From positions 62,001 to 126,000 of the forward strand of contig JACJZF010000006.1 in NCBI GenBank assembly GCA_020635725.1: a DNA stretch of 64,000 bases. Direction: 5' to 3'. Each line of letters opens with the position of its first letter. Positions within the stretch are counted from its first letter, which is position 1. This DNA comes from Flavobacteriales bacterium. Its GTDB lineage: Bacteria; Bacteroidota; Bacteroidia; Flavobacteriales_F; PHOS-HE28. The notes below the pieces were generated by a model. It was not told where the DNA came from. It made no database searches and saw nothing but the letters and a program-made list of their open reading frames with translations. The position numbers and the translations under genes are program-made. This document shows, in pieces, positions 17,695-26,015 of the stretch.

Positions 17695-19281
17695 ATGGAA
17701 CGTAGACTCTTGACCCTAGCGCCATTGCTGCTCGCCACCGCGCTTCATGCGCAGCTGGGCTACAAGCGGCCGCACAACCAGATGCTCGATCAGGCCAAGG
17801 CCCATCTGGCCGCCGGCGACTACGAGGATGCCGCGCGCATCTACAAACGGCTGCTGCCGGTGGACACCGCCTTCGTCGAGGTGTACTACGAGTACGCCCT
17901 CTGCCTGGTGAACATGCCCGGCCAACGCGACAAGGCGGTGCCATTCCTGGAGATCGCGGCGCGTGGCGGGCATACCGAGGCGCATTATGAGCTCGCCCTG
18001 GCACGTCATCGGCATCAACGGTTCGAGGAAGCGGCGGAGCTCTTCCACCATTACAAGCAGCTCAACTACCGCGCGGTGAAGGATGCCGAGGTCGAGCGGC
18101 GCATCGCCATGGCCGTCACCGCGAAGGAACTCGTTCGCTCCCCTATCGAGGTGAGCATCCGCAACATGGGCGCCATGGTGAACTCGGCGCAGCATGACTA
18201 CTGCCCCCTGATCACCGCCGATGGCAACACGCTCTACTTCACCTCGCGCAGGCAGGGTACCACGGGCAACCTCAAGGACCCCTCGGGCCAATGGCTCGAG
18301 GACATCTACATGGCCCGGCGCATCGATGAGATGTGGACGAACGCGGTGAACGTGGGCGCGCCGATAAACACCAACACGCACGATGCCACCGTCGGCCTCA
18401 ATCCCGATGGAAGCAGCATGATCGTGTACCACACGAGCGCCGACCTCGTGAGCGGAGACCTCTACGAGACACGGATCCACGCAGGCAAGTGGCAGACCCC
18501 GCAGGTCATGACCCCGCAGATCAACTCCAAGCACCATGAGCCGAGTGCCAGCATCGCTCCGGGCGGTGATGAGATCTACTTCACCAGCGACCGTCCGGGT
18601 GGCTACGGTGGCCGCGACCTCTATCGGATACGACGCCTGCCGAACGGCGAATGGAGCCTTCCGCTCAACCTCGGCCCCAAGGTGAACACGGCCTTCGACG
18701 AGGATGCCCCCTTCATCCACAGCGATGGCATCACGCTCTTCTTCAGCAGCAACGGCCACAACACCATGGGCGGCTACGACATCTTCAAGACCACGTTGGT
18801 CGATGCCGATATGAACGGATGGAGCCTCCCGGAGAACCTGGGTTACCCGCTCAATACCGTGAACGACGACATCTACTTCTGCCTGAGCGAGGATGGATAC
18901 ACAGGATACTTCAGCAGCGAGCGCCCCGGCGGCTTGGGCATGCAGGACATCTATCAGGTGACCTTCCCGGGCAGCCAGATCGACTATATGGTGGTGCGCG
19001 GCGTGGTGGCCGATGTGAGCGAGGATCCCGTGAAGGCTCGGATCCTGCTCACCGACATGGCCGGTGAGGAGATCGTGGGCATCTACAACAGCAACGAGAA
19101 CACGGGCCGGTACCTGCTGGTGCTCACCCCAGGCGAGCGTTATCGCATGACCGTGGAGGCCCCAGGCTATGCCATTCAGCGCAGTGAGCTAGTGGCCAAG
19201 GCCAACGATCACGATGGTCGGGAATTGAGCCTGGACATCCAACTGGTGCGCGATGCCTCCGCGCAAAGCCTCCCCCGATGA
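17695..19281 (+). CDS. PorE-like TPR and PD40 beta-propeller protein without OmpA domain
   Basis: The 528-residue product has a signal peptide (MERRLLTLAPLLLATALHAQ), TPR helices at about 28-130 (AKAHLAAGDYEDAARIYKRL, VYYEYALCLVNM), and a six-bladed PD40/WD40-like propeller at about 160-420 seen as repeated blades such as DGNTLYFTSRRQG, GGDEIYFTSDRPGGYGGRDL, DGITLFFSSNGHNTMGGYDI and DGYTGYFSSERPGGLGMQDI. A carboxypeptidase-regulatory-like beta domain follows (YMVVRGVVADVSEDPVKARI). PorE in type IX systems has these three parts plus a C-terminal OmpA peptidoglycan-binding domain; here the protein ends before any OmpA domain. The gene lies between a type B substrate and PorP/SprF, overlapping the latter by ATGA, so it likely serves export or anchoring of that substrate. 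Confidence 0.88.
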   Translation: MERRLLTLAPLLLATALHAQLGYKRPHNQMLDQAKAHLAAGDYEDAARIYKRLLPVDTAFVEVYYEYALCLVNMPGQRDKAVPFLEIAARGGHTEAHYELALARHRHQRFEEAAELFHHYKQLNYRAVKDAEVERRIAMAVTAKELVRSPIEVSIRNMGAMVNSAQHDYCPLITADGNTLYFTSRRQGTTGNLKDPSGQWLEDIYMARRIDEMWTNAVNVGAPINTNTHDATVGLNPDGSSMIVYHTSADLVSGDLYETRIHAGKWQTPQVMTPQINSKHHEPSASIAPGGDEIYFTSDRPGGYGGRDLYRIRRLPNGEWSLPLNLGPKVNTAFDEDAPFIHSDGITLFFSSNGHNTMGGYDIFKTTLVDADMNGWSLPENLGYPLNTVNDDIYFCLSEDGYTGYFSSERPGGLGMQDIYQVTFPGSQIDYMVVRGVVADVSEDPVKARILLTDMAGEEIVGIYNSNENTGRYLLVLTPGERYRMTVEAPGYAIQRSELVAKANDHDGRELSLDIQLVRDASAQSLPR

Positions 19282-20282
19282 ATGAACGGCGCTGCGGAAC
19301 GCTGATCGCATCCCTGTTCGCTCTGGCCAACGCCATGGCGCAGGATGCGCAGTTCTCGCAGTTCTATGCCGTACCCACGTACATCAGCCCGGCATTCGCG
19401 GGCACAGGTCTGCAGACGCGTTTCGGCATGGCCATCCGCGACCAATGGCCGGCTTTCCCGGGCGCCTTCGTCACCACCAACCTGGCGGTCGATCACTTCT
19501 TCCAGGATGTGAACAGCGGGGTGGGACTGCTCGTGACGCATGACAAGGCGGGCAGCGGCGCGCTGCGCTACACCAGCATCAGTGGCCAATACGCCTACGA
19601 GATCGAATTGAAACGGAAGGTCTTCCTGCGCCCGGCGCTGCAATTGGGCTGGGCCTCCCACGCGGTCGACTACTCCAAGCTAGTCTTCGGCGACCAGCTC
19701 GCTCGCGGCGGCAACGTGGGCTCCTACGAGTACCTCAACGGAACCGGCATCAACTATGCGGATTTCGGAGGCGGCCTGCTCTTCTTCACGCCGAAGTACT
19801 GGGCGGGCATCGGGTTCCATCACCTCAACAGGCCGAACCAATCGCTTCTCGGCAACGAGGCCAGGATCCCGGTCAAGTTCAGCGCGCATGGCGGATGGCG
19901 CACCACCTTCCGCACGCCGGTGATCCGTGAGCATCCGCAGAACCTGGTGCTGGCCTTCAACTACCGCGCGCAGGAGAAGTACGACCAGCTCGATATCGGC
20001 GGCTACTTCGAGCGCGACCCCTTCTATGCCGGCCTCTGGTACCGCGGCATCCCGCTCTTCAAGCACTATGCTGCGGGCTATGCCAACAACGATGCGATCG
20101 CTGTCCTGGTCGGTGTCATCGTCAACGATATGCGCATCGGTTACAGCTACGACCTCACGGTCTCGCGCCTGGCCGGGCAAAGTGGCGGCGCGCACGAGCT
20201 CACCTTGGGCTACGAGGTCGCCTCCCGCGCGAAGAGGCGCTCCATGAGCCGACGGCGCGTGGTGCCATGCGCCAAGTTCTAG
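19278..20282 (+). CDS. PorP/SprF-family type IX secretion system membrane protein
   Basis: The 334-residue product has a signal peptide (cleaved after ANAMAQ) and the family start DAQFSQFYAVPTYISPAFAG, followed by strands such as RFGMAIRDQWPAFPGAF, GVGLLVTHDKAGSGAL and the later GGGLLFFTPKYWAGIGFHHL and RIGYSYDLTVSRL. This is a beta-barrel of the outer membrane. Members of this family are encoded beside genes for type B sorting-domain proteins and are needed for their export or surface attachment. Here the first gene of the operon encodes such a substrate. The C-terminus is unusually Arg-rich (RAKRRSMSRRR). Between this stop and the convergent ABC-F gene lies a small GATGCC/GGCATC hairpin at 20305-20319 without a T tract, only a weak terminator candidate. 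Confidence 0.94.
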   Translation: MNERRCGTLIASLFALANAMAQDAQFSQFYAVPTYISPAFAGTGLQTRFGMAIRDQWPAFPGAFVTTNLAVDHFFQDVNSGVGLLVTHDKAGSGALRYTSISGQYAYEIELKRKVFLRPALQLGWASHAVDYSKLVFGDQLARGGNVGSYEYLNGTGINYADFGGGLLFFTPKYWAGIGFHHLNRPNQSLLGNEARIPVKFSAHGGWRTTFRTPVIREHPQNLVLAFNYRAQEKYDQLDIGGYFERDPFYAGLWYRGIPLFKHYAAGYANNDAIAVLVGVIVNDMRIGYSYDLTVSRLAGQSGGAHELTLGYEVASRAKRRSMSRRRVVPCAKF

Positions 20283-20356
20283 CCGCAACGCTGCCCGTTG
20301 ATGCGATGCCGGGGGCATCCCGACGCGCAACCAGCCTCTGAATCAAGCGCCGATCC

Positions 20357-22267
20357 TCAGCTGGCCCGCTCGCTCAGCTCGAGCCAGCGGTCCGTCATGC
20401 GGTCCAGTTCCTTGATGGTCTTCTCCAGGTCTATCGAGTGCTCCATCATCCGGTGGTGGTCCGTGCCTCCGGCGGCCATGATCGCCAGCAGTTCCTCTTT
20501 GCGGGCCTCCAGCTTCGACATCTCCTTGTCGATGCGTTGCAGCTCCAGCTTCTCCGCGTAGGTGAGTTTCTTCTTCGCGCTTTCCGAGGCGCTGATCGCC
20601 GCGGGGCTCTGCGAAGCGTTCTTGCTGTTCCGCTCGTTGCTTTCCCGTGCGCGTGCCTGTGCGCCTTCGGCTTTCTGCATCTCACGCAGCTCGGTGTAGC
20701 TGCCCACCCATTCCTTGATCGCGCCTTCGCCCTGGAACACGAGCAACTTCGTGCACAGCTTGTCCATGAAGAAGCGGTCGTGGCTCACGATCAGCTGGCA
20801 GGCATCGAGGTCGAGGAGGAAGTCCTCCAACGCGTTCAGCGTCGGGATGTCCAGGTCGTTCGTGGGCTCATCGAGGATGAGCACGTTCGGGTTGCGCATG
20901 AGCACCGTGCATAGGTAGAGGCGGCGCCGCTCGCCTCCGCTCAAGGTGCTCACCTGCTGGTATTGCTGCTCCTTGTCGAAGAGGAAGCGCTCGAGCAGCT
21001 GCGAGGCGGTGAGCGTCTTCCCCTTGTTCAGCGGGATCACGTCGGCGATCTCGCGCACCACCTCGATGATGCGCATCTCCTCCTTGAACTTCGGCATGGC
21101 CTGACCGAAGGTGCCCAGCACCACCGTTTCGCCGATGGACACCTTGCCCATGTCAGGCTCGGCGCGCTTCGTGAGCAGGTCGATGAAGGTGCTCTTGCCG
21201 ATGCCGTTCGGTCCCACGATGCCGATCCGGTCCCCGCGCTTCAGCGAATACGAGAAGTGCGACACGATGGGCTTGTAGCTCTCCGGCTTATCCGGGCTGC
21301 CGAAGGCCTTGGTGAGGTTGCGCGCCTCGATCACCTTGCCGCCCAGGCGATCGGTCTTCACCTCCAGCTTCACCTCATCGCGGTCGAAGCGGCGCGTGGC
21401 CTCCGCCTTGATGTCCTCGAATTTGTCGAGGCGGCTCTTGCTCTTGGTGCCGCGCGCGCGTGGCATCTTCCGCACCCATTCGAGCTCGCGCTTCATCAGG
21501 CCGCGCAGGTGCTGCTGGGTGGCCTCGCGCACCTCATCGGCCAGCGCCTTCTTCTCCAGGTACCAGGTGTAGTTGCCTTTGTAGCGCGTGAACTTCCCGA
21601 ACTCCATCTCGATGATCTCATCGCAGACGTTGTCCAGGAAATAGCGGTCGTGCGTCACCAGCAGCAGGGTCATGCCCGGCTGATTCAATTCCTCCTCCAG
21701 CTGCTCGATCATCGTCAGGTCGAGGTGGTTGGTGGGCTCATCGAGGATCAGCACGTCCGGGGCATCGATCAGCACCTTGGCCATGGCCAGGCGCTTCTGC
21801 TGGCCCCCGCTGAGGGTGTTCACGGGCTGCTCCAGGTCGCGCAATCCGAAACGGTGGGCGAGGGCCTTCACCCGGGCCTCATGGTCCCAGGCCTTGTGCT
21901 CCTCCATGCGGTCGATCGCGCGCTGCATGGCCGCCGCATCGGCATGTTGGCCCAAGGCGTGTTCGTAGGCCTTGATGGCCGCGCTCACCGGATCGTCGCG
22001 GTTGAGCATCTCGTCCACCACGCTGCGCGCGCTGGTCATCTGCACGTTCTGGTCCAGGTAGCCCACGCGGATCCCCCGGTTGAAGGTGACGATGCCATGA
22101 TCCGGCTTCTCCACGCCGGCGATGCATTTCAGCAAGGTGCTCTTCCCCGTGCCGTTACGTGCCACGATCGCCGTCTTCTGGCCCTTCTCCAGCCCGAAGC
22201 TCACTTCTTCAAAGAGCTGGCGCGGACCATATCGCTTGGCGAGTTTCTCGACCGATAGCACATTCAT
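20357..22267 (-). CDS. ABC-F family ATP-binding cassette protein
   Basis: The 636-residue soluble product has two ABC ATPase domains in tandem and no membrane segments. Domain 1 shows Walker A ARNGTGKSTLLK, signature NTLSGGQQKRLAMA and Walker B DVLILDEPTNHLDL; domain 2 shows GPNGIGKSTF, TLSGGERRRLYLC and NVLILDEPTNDLDI. Between them is a charged linker (HLRGLMKRELEWVRKMPRAR, then the TKSKSRLDKFEDIKAEA stretch), and the C-terminus is a coiled coil (YAEKLELQRIDKEMSKLEAR). ABC-F proteins bind the ribosomal E-site region and modulate translation, or act like Uup; the exact subgroup is not certain. ATG 22267 gives the family start MNVLSVEKLAKRYG and lies six bases from a GACCTTCG box resembling a -7 element. 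Confidence 0.94.
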   Translation of the reverse strand: MNVLSVEKLAKRYGPRQLFEEVSFGLEKGQKTAIVARNGTGKSTLLKCIAGVEKPDHGIVTFNRGIRVGYLDQNVQMTSARSVVDEMLNRDDPVSAAIKAYEHALGQHADAAAMQRAIDRMEEHKAWDHEARVKALAHRFGLRDLEQPVNTLSGGQQKRLAMAKVLIDAPDVLILDEPTNHLDLTMIEQLEEELNQPGMTLLLVTHDRYFLDNVCDEIIEMEFGKFTRYKGNYTWYLEKKALADEVREATQQHLRGLMKRELEWVRKMPRARGTKSKSRLDKFEDIKAEATRRFDRDEVKLEVKTDRLGGKVIEARNLTKAFGSPDKPESYKPIVSHFSYSLKRGDRIGIVGPNGIGKSTFIDLLTKRAEPDMGKVSIGETVVLGTFGQAMPKFKEEMRIIEVVREIADVIPLNKGKTLTASQLLERFLFDKEQQYQQVSTLSGGERRRLYLCTVLMRNPNVLILDEPTNDLDIPTLNALEDFLLDLDACQLIVSHDRFFMDKLCTKLLVFQGEGAIKEWVGSYTELREMQKAEGAQARARESNERNSKNASQSPAAISASESAKKKLTYAEKLELQRIDKEMSKLEARKEELLAIMAAGGTDHHRMMEHSIDLEKTIKELDRMTDRWLELSERAS

Positions 22268-22407
22268 GGGGCGCGAAGGTCGGGAAAGGGGAGTGGGTGG
22301 GCGAATGAGTGAATCCGCCCCCAACATGCAATGCTAGAATCCAAGCCGCCGTGCCAGCGCCCTGTTCACCTGAGCGGGCGCCGGCACAGGAGTTCTGCTT
22401 CGTGATG

Positions 22408-23106
22408 CTACCCTTTACCTCCCTTCTTACCTCCGTGGCCGGTGCGGTTGCCATGCCGCCCGTGCCTCACGTTGCCCATGTTGGGTATCCCGCCGCCTCG
22501 CTGGTTGCGCGCGCGGGTACGTCGCATGGCGGCGGCGCGCTCGCTTTGCATGTGCCGGTCGAAATCGGTGTGTCCGCGCTGGTGGGGCGTGGTGTCAGGG
22601 GTCGGGTCATAGGTCGCGGGCGGGGTATCGGCATGCTGCTGTTGCGCGTCATCGGGCGTGTGCTCCGCGTGCATCGCCGGTGCATGCTCCAGCTCCGGCA
22701 GGCGCGGCTCTGGTGTCTGGGCAGGCATGCGGGCTCCGCGATTCACGCGTTCGGACTTCTTCGGGGCCGATGCGCGTTTCCGGTCCGCTTTGCTCACGGC
22801 CTTCGAAGCGTTGGGTTTGGTCTTGCGCGCCGCGCTCGGTTTGCTGCTGCCGCTGGCAGCGCGTTTCGTTGTGGCTTTCTTCGCCGGGCTGCGCTTCACA
22901 GCTGATTTGCGGGCGGGCTTCGTTGTCCTCTTCGCGGTCGTGGCCCGCTTCGTTGCGGTCTTGCGCGTGGGCTTGGACTTCTTCTTCGGGCTTGCCGAGC
23001 GTTTCGCTGCAGCCTTCTTCGCGGCTTTCTTGGTGGAGGAGCGCTTCTTGGTCGCGGCCTTCTTCGAGGTCTTCCGTTTGGTCGTGGACGTGCGTGCCAT
23101 GGTCAT
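22408..23106 (-). CDS. Histone H1-like Lys/Ala/Thr-rich DNA-binding protein
   Basis: The product of about 232 residues (ATG 23106; a second ATG at 23100 is equally possible) is extremely basic over its first 130 residues, with runs such as TKRKTSKKAATKKRSSTKKA and SKPTRKTATKRATTAKRTTK, the composition of the H1 C-terminal tail and of bacterial H1-like nucleoid proteins. The second half is different: Pro/His/Gln-rich (PELEHAPAMHAEHTPDD), then Arg/Gly-rich, ending GKKGGKG. No folded domain is recognisable. It would bind DNA non-specifically and may compact the nucleoid. An RNA-binding role through the Arg/Gly tail is also possible. It lies alone between ABC-F and the divergent Omp28-like gene. 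Confidence 0.75.
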   Translation of the reverse strand: MTMARTSTTKRKTSKKAATKKRSSTKKAAKKAAAKRSASPKKKSKPTRKTATKRATTAKRTTKPARKSAVKRSPAKKATTKRAASGSSKPSAARKTKPNASKAVSKADRKRASAPKKSERVNRGARMPAQTPEPRLPELEHAPAMHAEHTPDDAQQQHADTPPATYDPTPDTTPHQRGHTDFDRHMQSERAAAMRRTRARNQRGGGIPNMGNVRHGRHGNRTGHGGKKGGKG

Positions 23107-23344
23107 GGTTTTGGGTCCGTGCTGCCAAGGCAATGCCGTTGCTTGGACGGGCGGATTCAGTCGCTGTTTCGCTGCTCGACGAGCAAGCGCCGCCTCAAGC
23201 TGGGTAGCCTTTGCCCGGCCGGAAAGCGTGCGGAGGCATCCGGCGAGTCGGGCCCGTGATCGCTATCAGCCCTCCAAGCTTCGGCTGTCACACGTCAGGA
23301 ATGGAACGGACCGGGGACTACCTTGACCAGCAGAATCCATCACC

Positions 23345-25396
23345 ATGAAGCAAGCCCTTACCCTTCTTTCGCTCGCTCCGGCGCTCGCGTTCGGCCAGTC
23401 GCTCGTGAGCACCAGCCCTCAGAACCGAACCGCTCTGCTGGAGGACTTCACCGGAATCCATTGCGGCTATTGCCCCGAAGGCCACGCGATCATGGCCAGC
23501 CTGGCCGATGTGCATGGCGACCGGTTGGTGAATGTCGGGGTGCATGCGGGAGTGTATGCGGTACCCAGCGGAGGCGAACCCGATTTCCGCACCACCGACG
23601 GTACGGCCATCGATGCCTTCTTCCCCATCACGGGCTATCCGGCAGGGGTGATCAACCGGCACACCTTCTCCGCTGGCCTCGCCCTCGGGCGCGGTTCATG
23701 GGAGGGCGCGGTGAACGAGGTCCTGGACATGTCGAGCCCGGTGAACGTGGGGGTGGAGAGCTCTGTGAGCGGTGATCAGCTCACTGTACATGTGGTGGCC
23801 TATTACACCGCCAACAGCCCTGCTGGCAACGATTACTTCAGCGTGCTGATCAAGGAGGATCACCTGATCGGCTGGCAGACCGACTATGCCAATGGCAACC
23901 ACACGAGCTACGACCATGTGCATGTGCTGCGCGACTACATCACGGACACCTGGGGTGAGGACGTCGGGAATCCAATGGCCGGTGAGACGGTGGAGCGGAC
24001 CTATACCTACACGCTGCCTCCCTCGTGGAACGTGGCCAACCTGGAGGTGACCGCCTTCGTGAGCGAGTACCAGAGCGAGGTCTATCAAGCGCGTGATGTG
24101 GCAGCCGACGGCGGCACCACGCTCATCATCGGTGCACTTGCCGCCGACGCCCAGCCATACCGCGGAGGAGCCACGAACAGCTTGACCACCTTCAGCGGCG
24201 GATTCACCAATGCACTCGGCGGCAGCGAGGACTACCTGATCACCTTGACCAGCACCGATGCACCAGCCTCCTGGCAGAGCGGCCTGAGCGTTGACGGGAA
24301 CACGCAATCCAACCCGGCCACGGTCACCATCGCGGGTGGAGCGGAAATTGGCCTCGACGTGAACATCACGCCTGATGGTGTGCCCGGCATCGGCAACTAC
24401 ACGCTGACCATCAGCAGCACCAGCAACCCAGGCGCCCCGATCGTCAGCACGGGGTATCATGTGATCAGCAATGTGCATGATCTGGTGGTGAACAACCCTG
24501 AGGCCGAGGCGCATGAACCGCTCTATACCGAGGGCATGGATACCGAATACTTCAAGGCCGTTGCGAGCCGTGCCGATTTCGTGGCGTTCGGCGAGTCCGG
24601 CGCCCTTGGCGATGTGCTGAACCTTTACCTCAATGTGAGCTGGACCTTCCCCAGCATCACGGATGACGTGGTGGCCGTGCTCAGCGACTTCATGGACAAC
24701 GGCGGCAATCTGATGATCGCCGGACAGGACATCGGTTGGGACCAGAGTGGCGTCACCGGCGCGTACGGCACGGCGGCCACCCAGGCCTTCTACACCAACT
24801 ACATGCATGCCACCTATGTGGCCGATGGCAGCAGCAGCGATAGTCAGGTGATCTGGGAGACCAGTGATGCGGTCTTCGGCAACCTCGGCAACAGCACCAT
24901 CGCGAACGTATTCAGCGGCAACACCTATCCGGATCAGATCACGCCGATCGCTCCGGCGGTTCCCGTCATGCGTTACTCGGCCACCAAGATCGGCGGCCTG
25001 CGCGCGCAAACCTCGGATTACAAACTGGTGTACTTCGGCATCGGCCCCGAGCAGGTGTCCAACGCGGCCATCGGTCGTCTGATGGTGCAGGCCAGCCACG
25101 ATTGGTTCTATGGCCTGGTGAGCGTGGAGGAACTCGATGCCATGCTCAATGGCCTCGGGCAGGCTTATCCTTCGCCCGCGAGCGACATGGTCAACATCCC
25201 CGTGGGTGAATTGAAGGGAGCAACGACCATCGAGGTGCATGACGCCACGGGCCGACTGGTCTTCACCGAATCGGTTCTGGTGGGCCGCTCGGTGATCACC
25301 GTGTCCACTGCCGCGTTGAACGAGGGCCTGTACACCGCACGGCTGCGCACGGCGGAAGGATCAGGCAAGGCGGTGACCTTCGTGGTCGCGCGCTGA
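23345..25396 (+). CDS. Omp28-related protein with thioredoxin-like domain and T9SS type A sorting domain
   Basis: The 683-residue product has a signal peptide (MKQALTLLSLAPALAFGQ) and begins with the Omp28 pattern NRTALLEDFTGIHCGYCPEG, a thioredoxin-like fold with the CGYC motif at residues 40-43, followed by FPITGYPAGVINRHTF. A beta-rich middle part and an Ig-like section follow, then a second alpha/beta region (NGGNLMIAGQDIGWDQSG). The C-terminus is a type A sorting domain (GQAYPSPASDMVNIPVG, DATGRLVFTESV, LNEGLYTARL). Omp28 was first described as an outer-membrane antigen of Porphyromonas; a role in disulfide or redox work at the surface is inference from CxxC. A rho-independent terminator follows. 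Confidence 0.9.
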   Translation: MKQALTLLSLAPALAFGQSLVSTSPQNRTALLEDFTGIHCGYCPEGHAIMASLADVHGDRLVNVGVHAGVYAVPSGGEPDFRTTDGTAIDAFFPITGYPAGVINRHTFSAGLALGRGSWEGAVNEVLDMSSPVNVGVESSVSGDQLTVHVVAYYTANSPAGNDYFSVLIKEDHLIGWQTDYANGNHTSYDHVHVLRDYITDTWGEDVGNPMAGETVERTYTYTLPPSWNVANLEVTAFVSEYQSEVYQARDVAADGGTTLIIGALAADAQPYRGGATNSLTTFSGGFTNALGGSEDYLITLTSTDAPASWQSGLSVDGNTQSNPATVTIAGGAEIGLDVNITPDGVPGIGNYTLTISSTSNPGAPIVSTGYHVISNVHDLVVNNPEAEAHEPLYTEGMDTEYFKAVASRADFVAFGESGALGDVLNLYLNVSWTFPSITDDVVAVLSDFMDNGGNLMIAGQDIGWDQSGVTGAYGTAATQAFYTNYMHATYVADGSSSDSQVIWETSDAVFGNLGNSTIANVFSGNTYPDQITPIAPAVPVMRYSATKIGGLRAQTSDYKLVYFGIGPEQVSNAAIGRLMVQASHDWFYGLVSVEELDAMLNGLGQAYPSPASDMVNIPVGELKGATTIEVHDATGRLVFTESVLVGRSVITVSTAALNEGLYTARLRTAEGSGKAVTFVVAR

Positions 25397-25410
25397 TCGA
25401 ATCGATTCCG

Positions 25411-25447
25411 GGAAGCCCTGTCGCGCAAGCGGCGGGGCTTCTTGTTT
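25411..25447 (+). terminator. Rho-independent terminator after the Omp28-like gene
   Basis: GAAGCCC at 25412-25418 pairs with GGGCTTC at 25435-25441, extended inward by a mostly paired GTCGC/GCGGC part around a GCAA loop, and is followed by TTGTTT. The position 15 bases after the stop fits a terminator. It lies just before the end of the convergent HEAT gene. Confidence 0.7.
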
Positions 25448-25453
25448 CCGGCC

Positions 25454-25987
25454 TCAGGCGCCGAGGCGACCCGCCAGATCCTGCGCGATGCCCTCGAGCA
25501 TGCTGCGCTTATACGTATCGGCCTCAGCCTCGATGGCCTTGCGCGTACGTGCCAATCCCGATCGTGCCGCCTTATCAGGCCAAAGCTCCTGGTTCTCGAT
25601 GATCGTGAGGCACTCGAAGCACTCCTCGGCGCTGCCCGTGATCGCCATATCAATGAACCGGTCGAGGTGCTCGCGTGCATCGAGGCCCGCATTCCAGAAG
25701 GTGGCCAAGGTGGTCTGGCGAACCGAGGCGAGGGCTGGCTCGTCCAGCGCGGCGATCAATGCATCGGTCGCATCGGCCGCCTTCACTTGGTACAGCAGGG
25801 AGGTGATGCGCTGGGCTACCGCGGGTGCGGGATTGCGTGCCAGGGCCGTGAGCAAAGGCTGGATCGCACGGGCATCCCCTTCATTCCCGATTCGCGTGAG
25901 GGCGGTGAGCGCCGTGGCATCATCATCGCTCAACAGGGCCGCGAAGGCCAGGTCCATGCGCTTGGCGCGCGTGTTCTTCTCCGCCAT
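25454..25987 (-). CDS. Small HEAT-repeat protein
   Basis: The 177-residue cytoplasmic product (no signal peptide) consists of paired helices in HEAT style: ATALTALTRIGNEGDARAIQ then PLLTALARNPAPAVAQRITS, ATDALIAALDEPALASVRQT, then ECFECLTIIENQELWPDKAA. HEAT proteins act as scaffolds; no catalytic motif is visible and the partner is unknown. The ATG at 25987 is only four bases from a TACCTTCG box. The next gene on the same strand (DUF6089-like) begins far upstream and ends 28 bases before this start, so co-transcription is possible but the box suggests its own promoter. Confidence 0.8.
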   Translation of the reverse strand: MAEKNTRAKRMDLAFAALLSDDDATALTALTRIGNEGDARAIQPLLTALARNPAPAVAQRITSLLYQVKAADATDALIAALDEPALASVRQTTLATFWNAGLDAREHLDRFIDMAITGSAEECFECLTIIENQELWPDKAARSGLARTRKAIEAEADTYKRSMLEGIAQDLAGRLGA

Positions 25988-25991
25988 GCGG

Positions 25992-25999
25992 CGAAGGTA
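25992..25999 (-). promoter_or_regulatory. -7-like box (TACCTTCG) for the HEAT gene
   Basis: Minus-strand TACCTTCG ends four bases before the ATG, the tightest spacing in the window. It would give a leaderless transcript if used. Confidence 0.4.
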
Positions 26000-26015
26000 T
26001 CCGGAAGTCAGCGCC

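Noticed and set aside
20305..20319. GATGCC-GGG-GGCATC hairpin as terminator for the PorP operon
   Set aside because: The stem is only six base pairs and no T tract follows, so it is not listed as a terminator.
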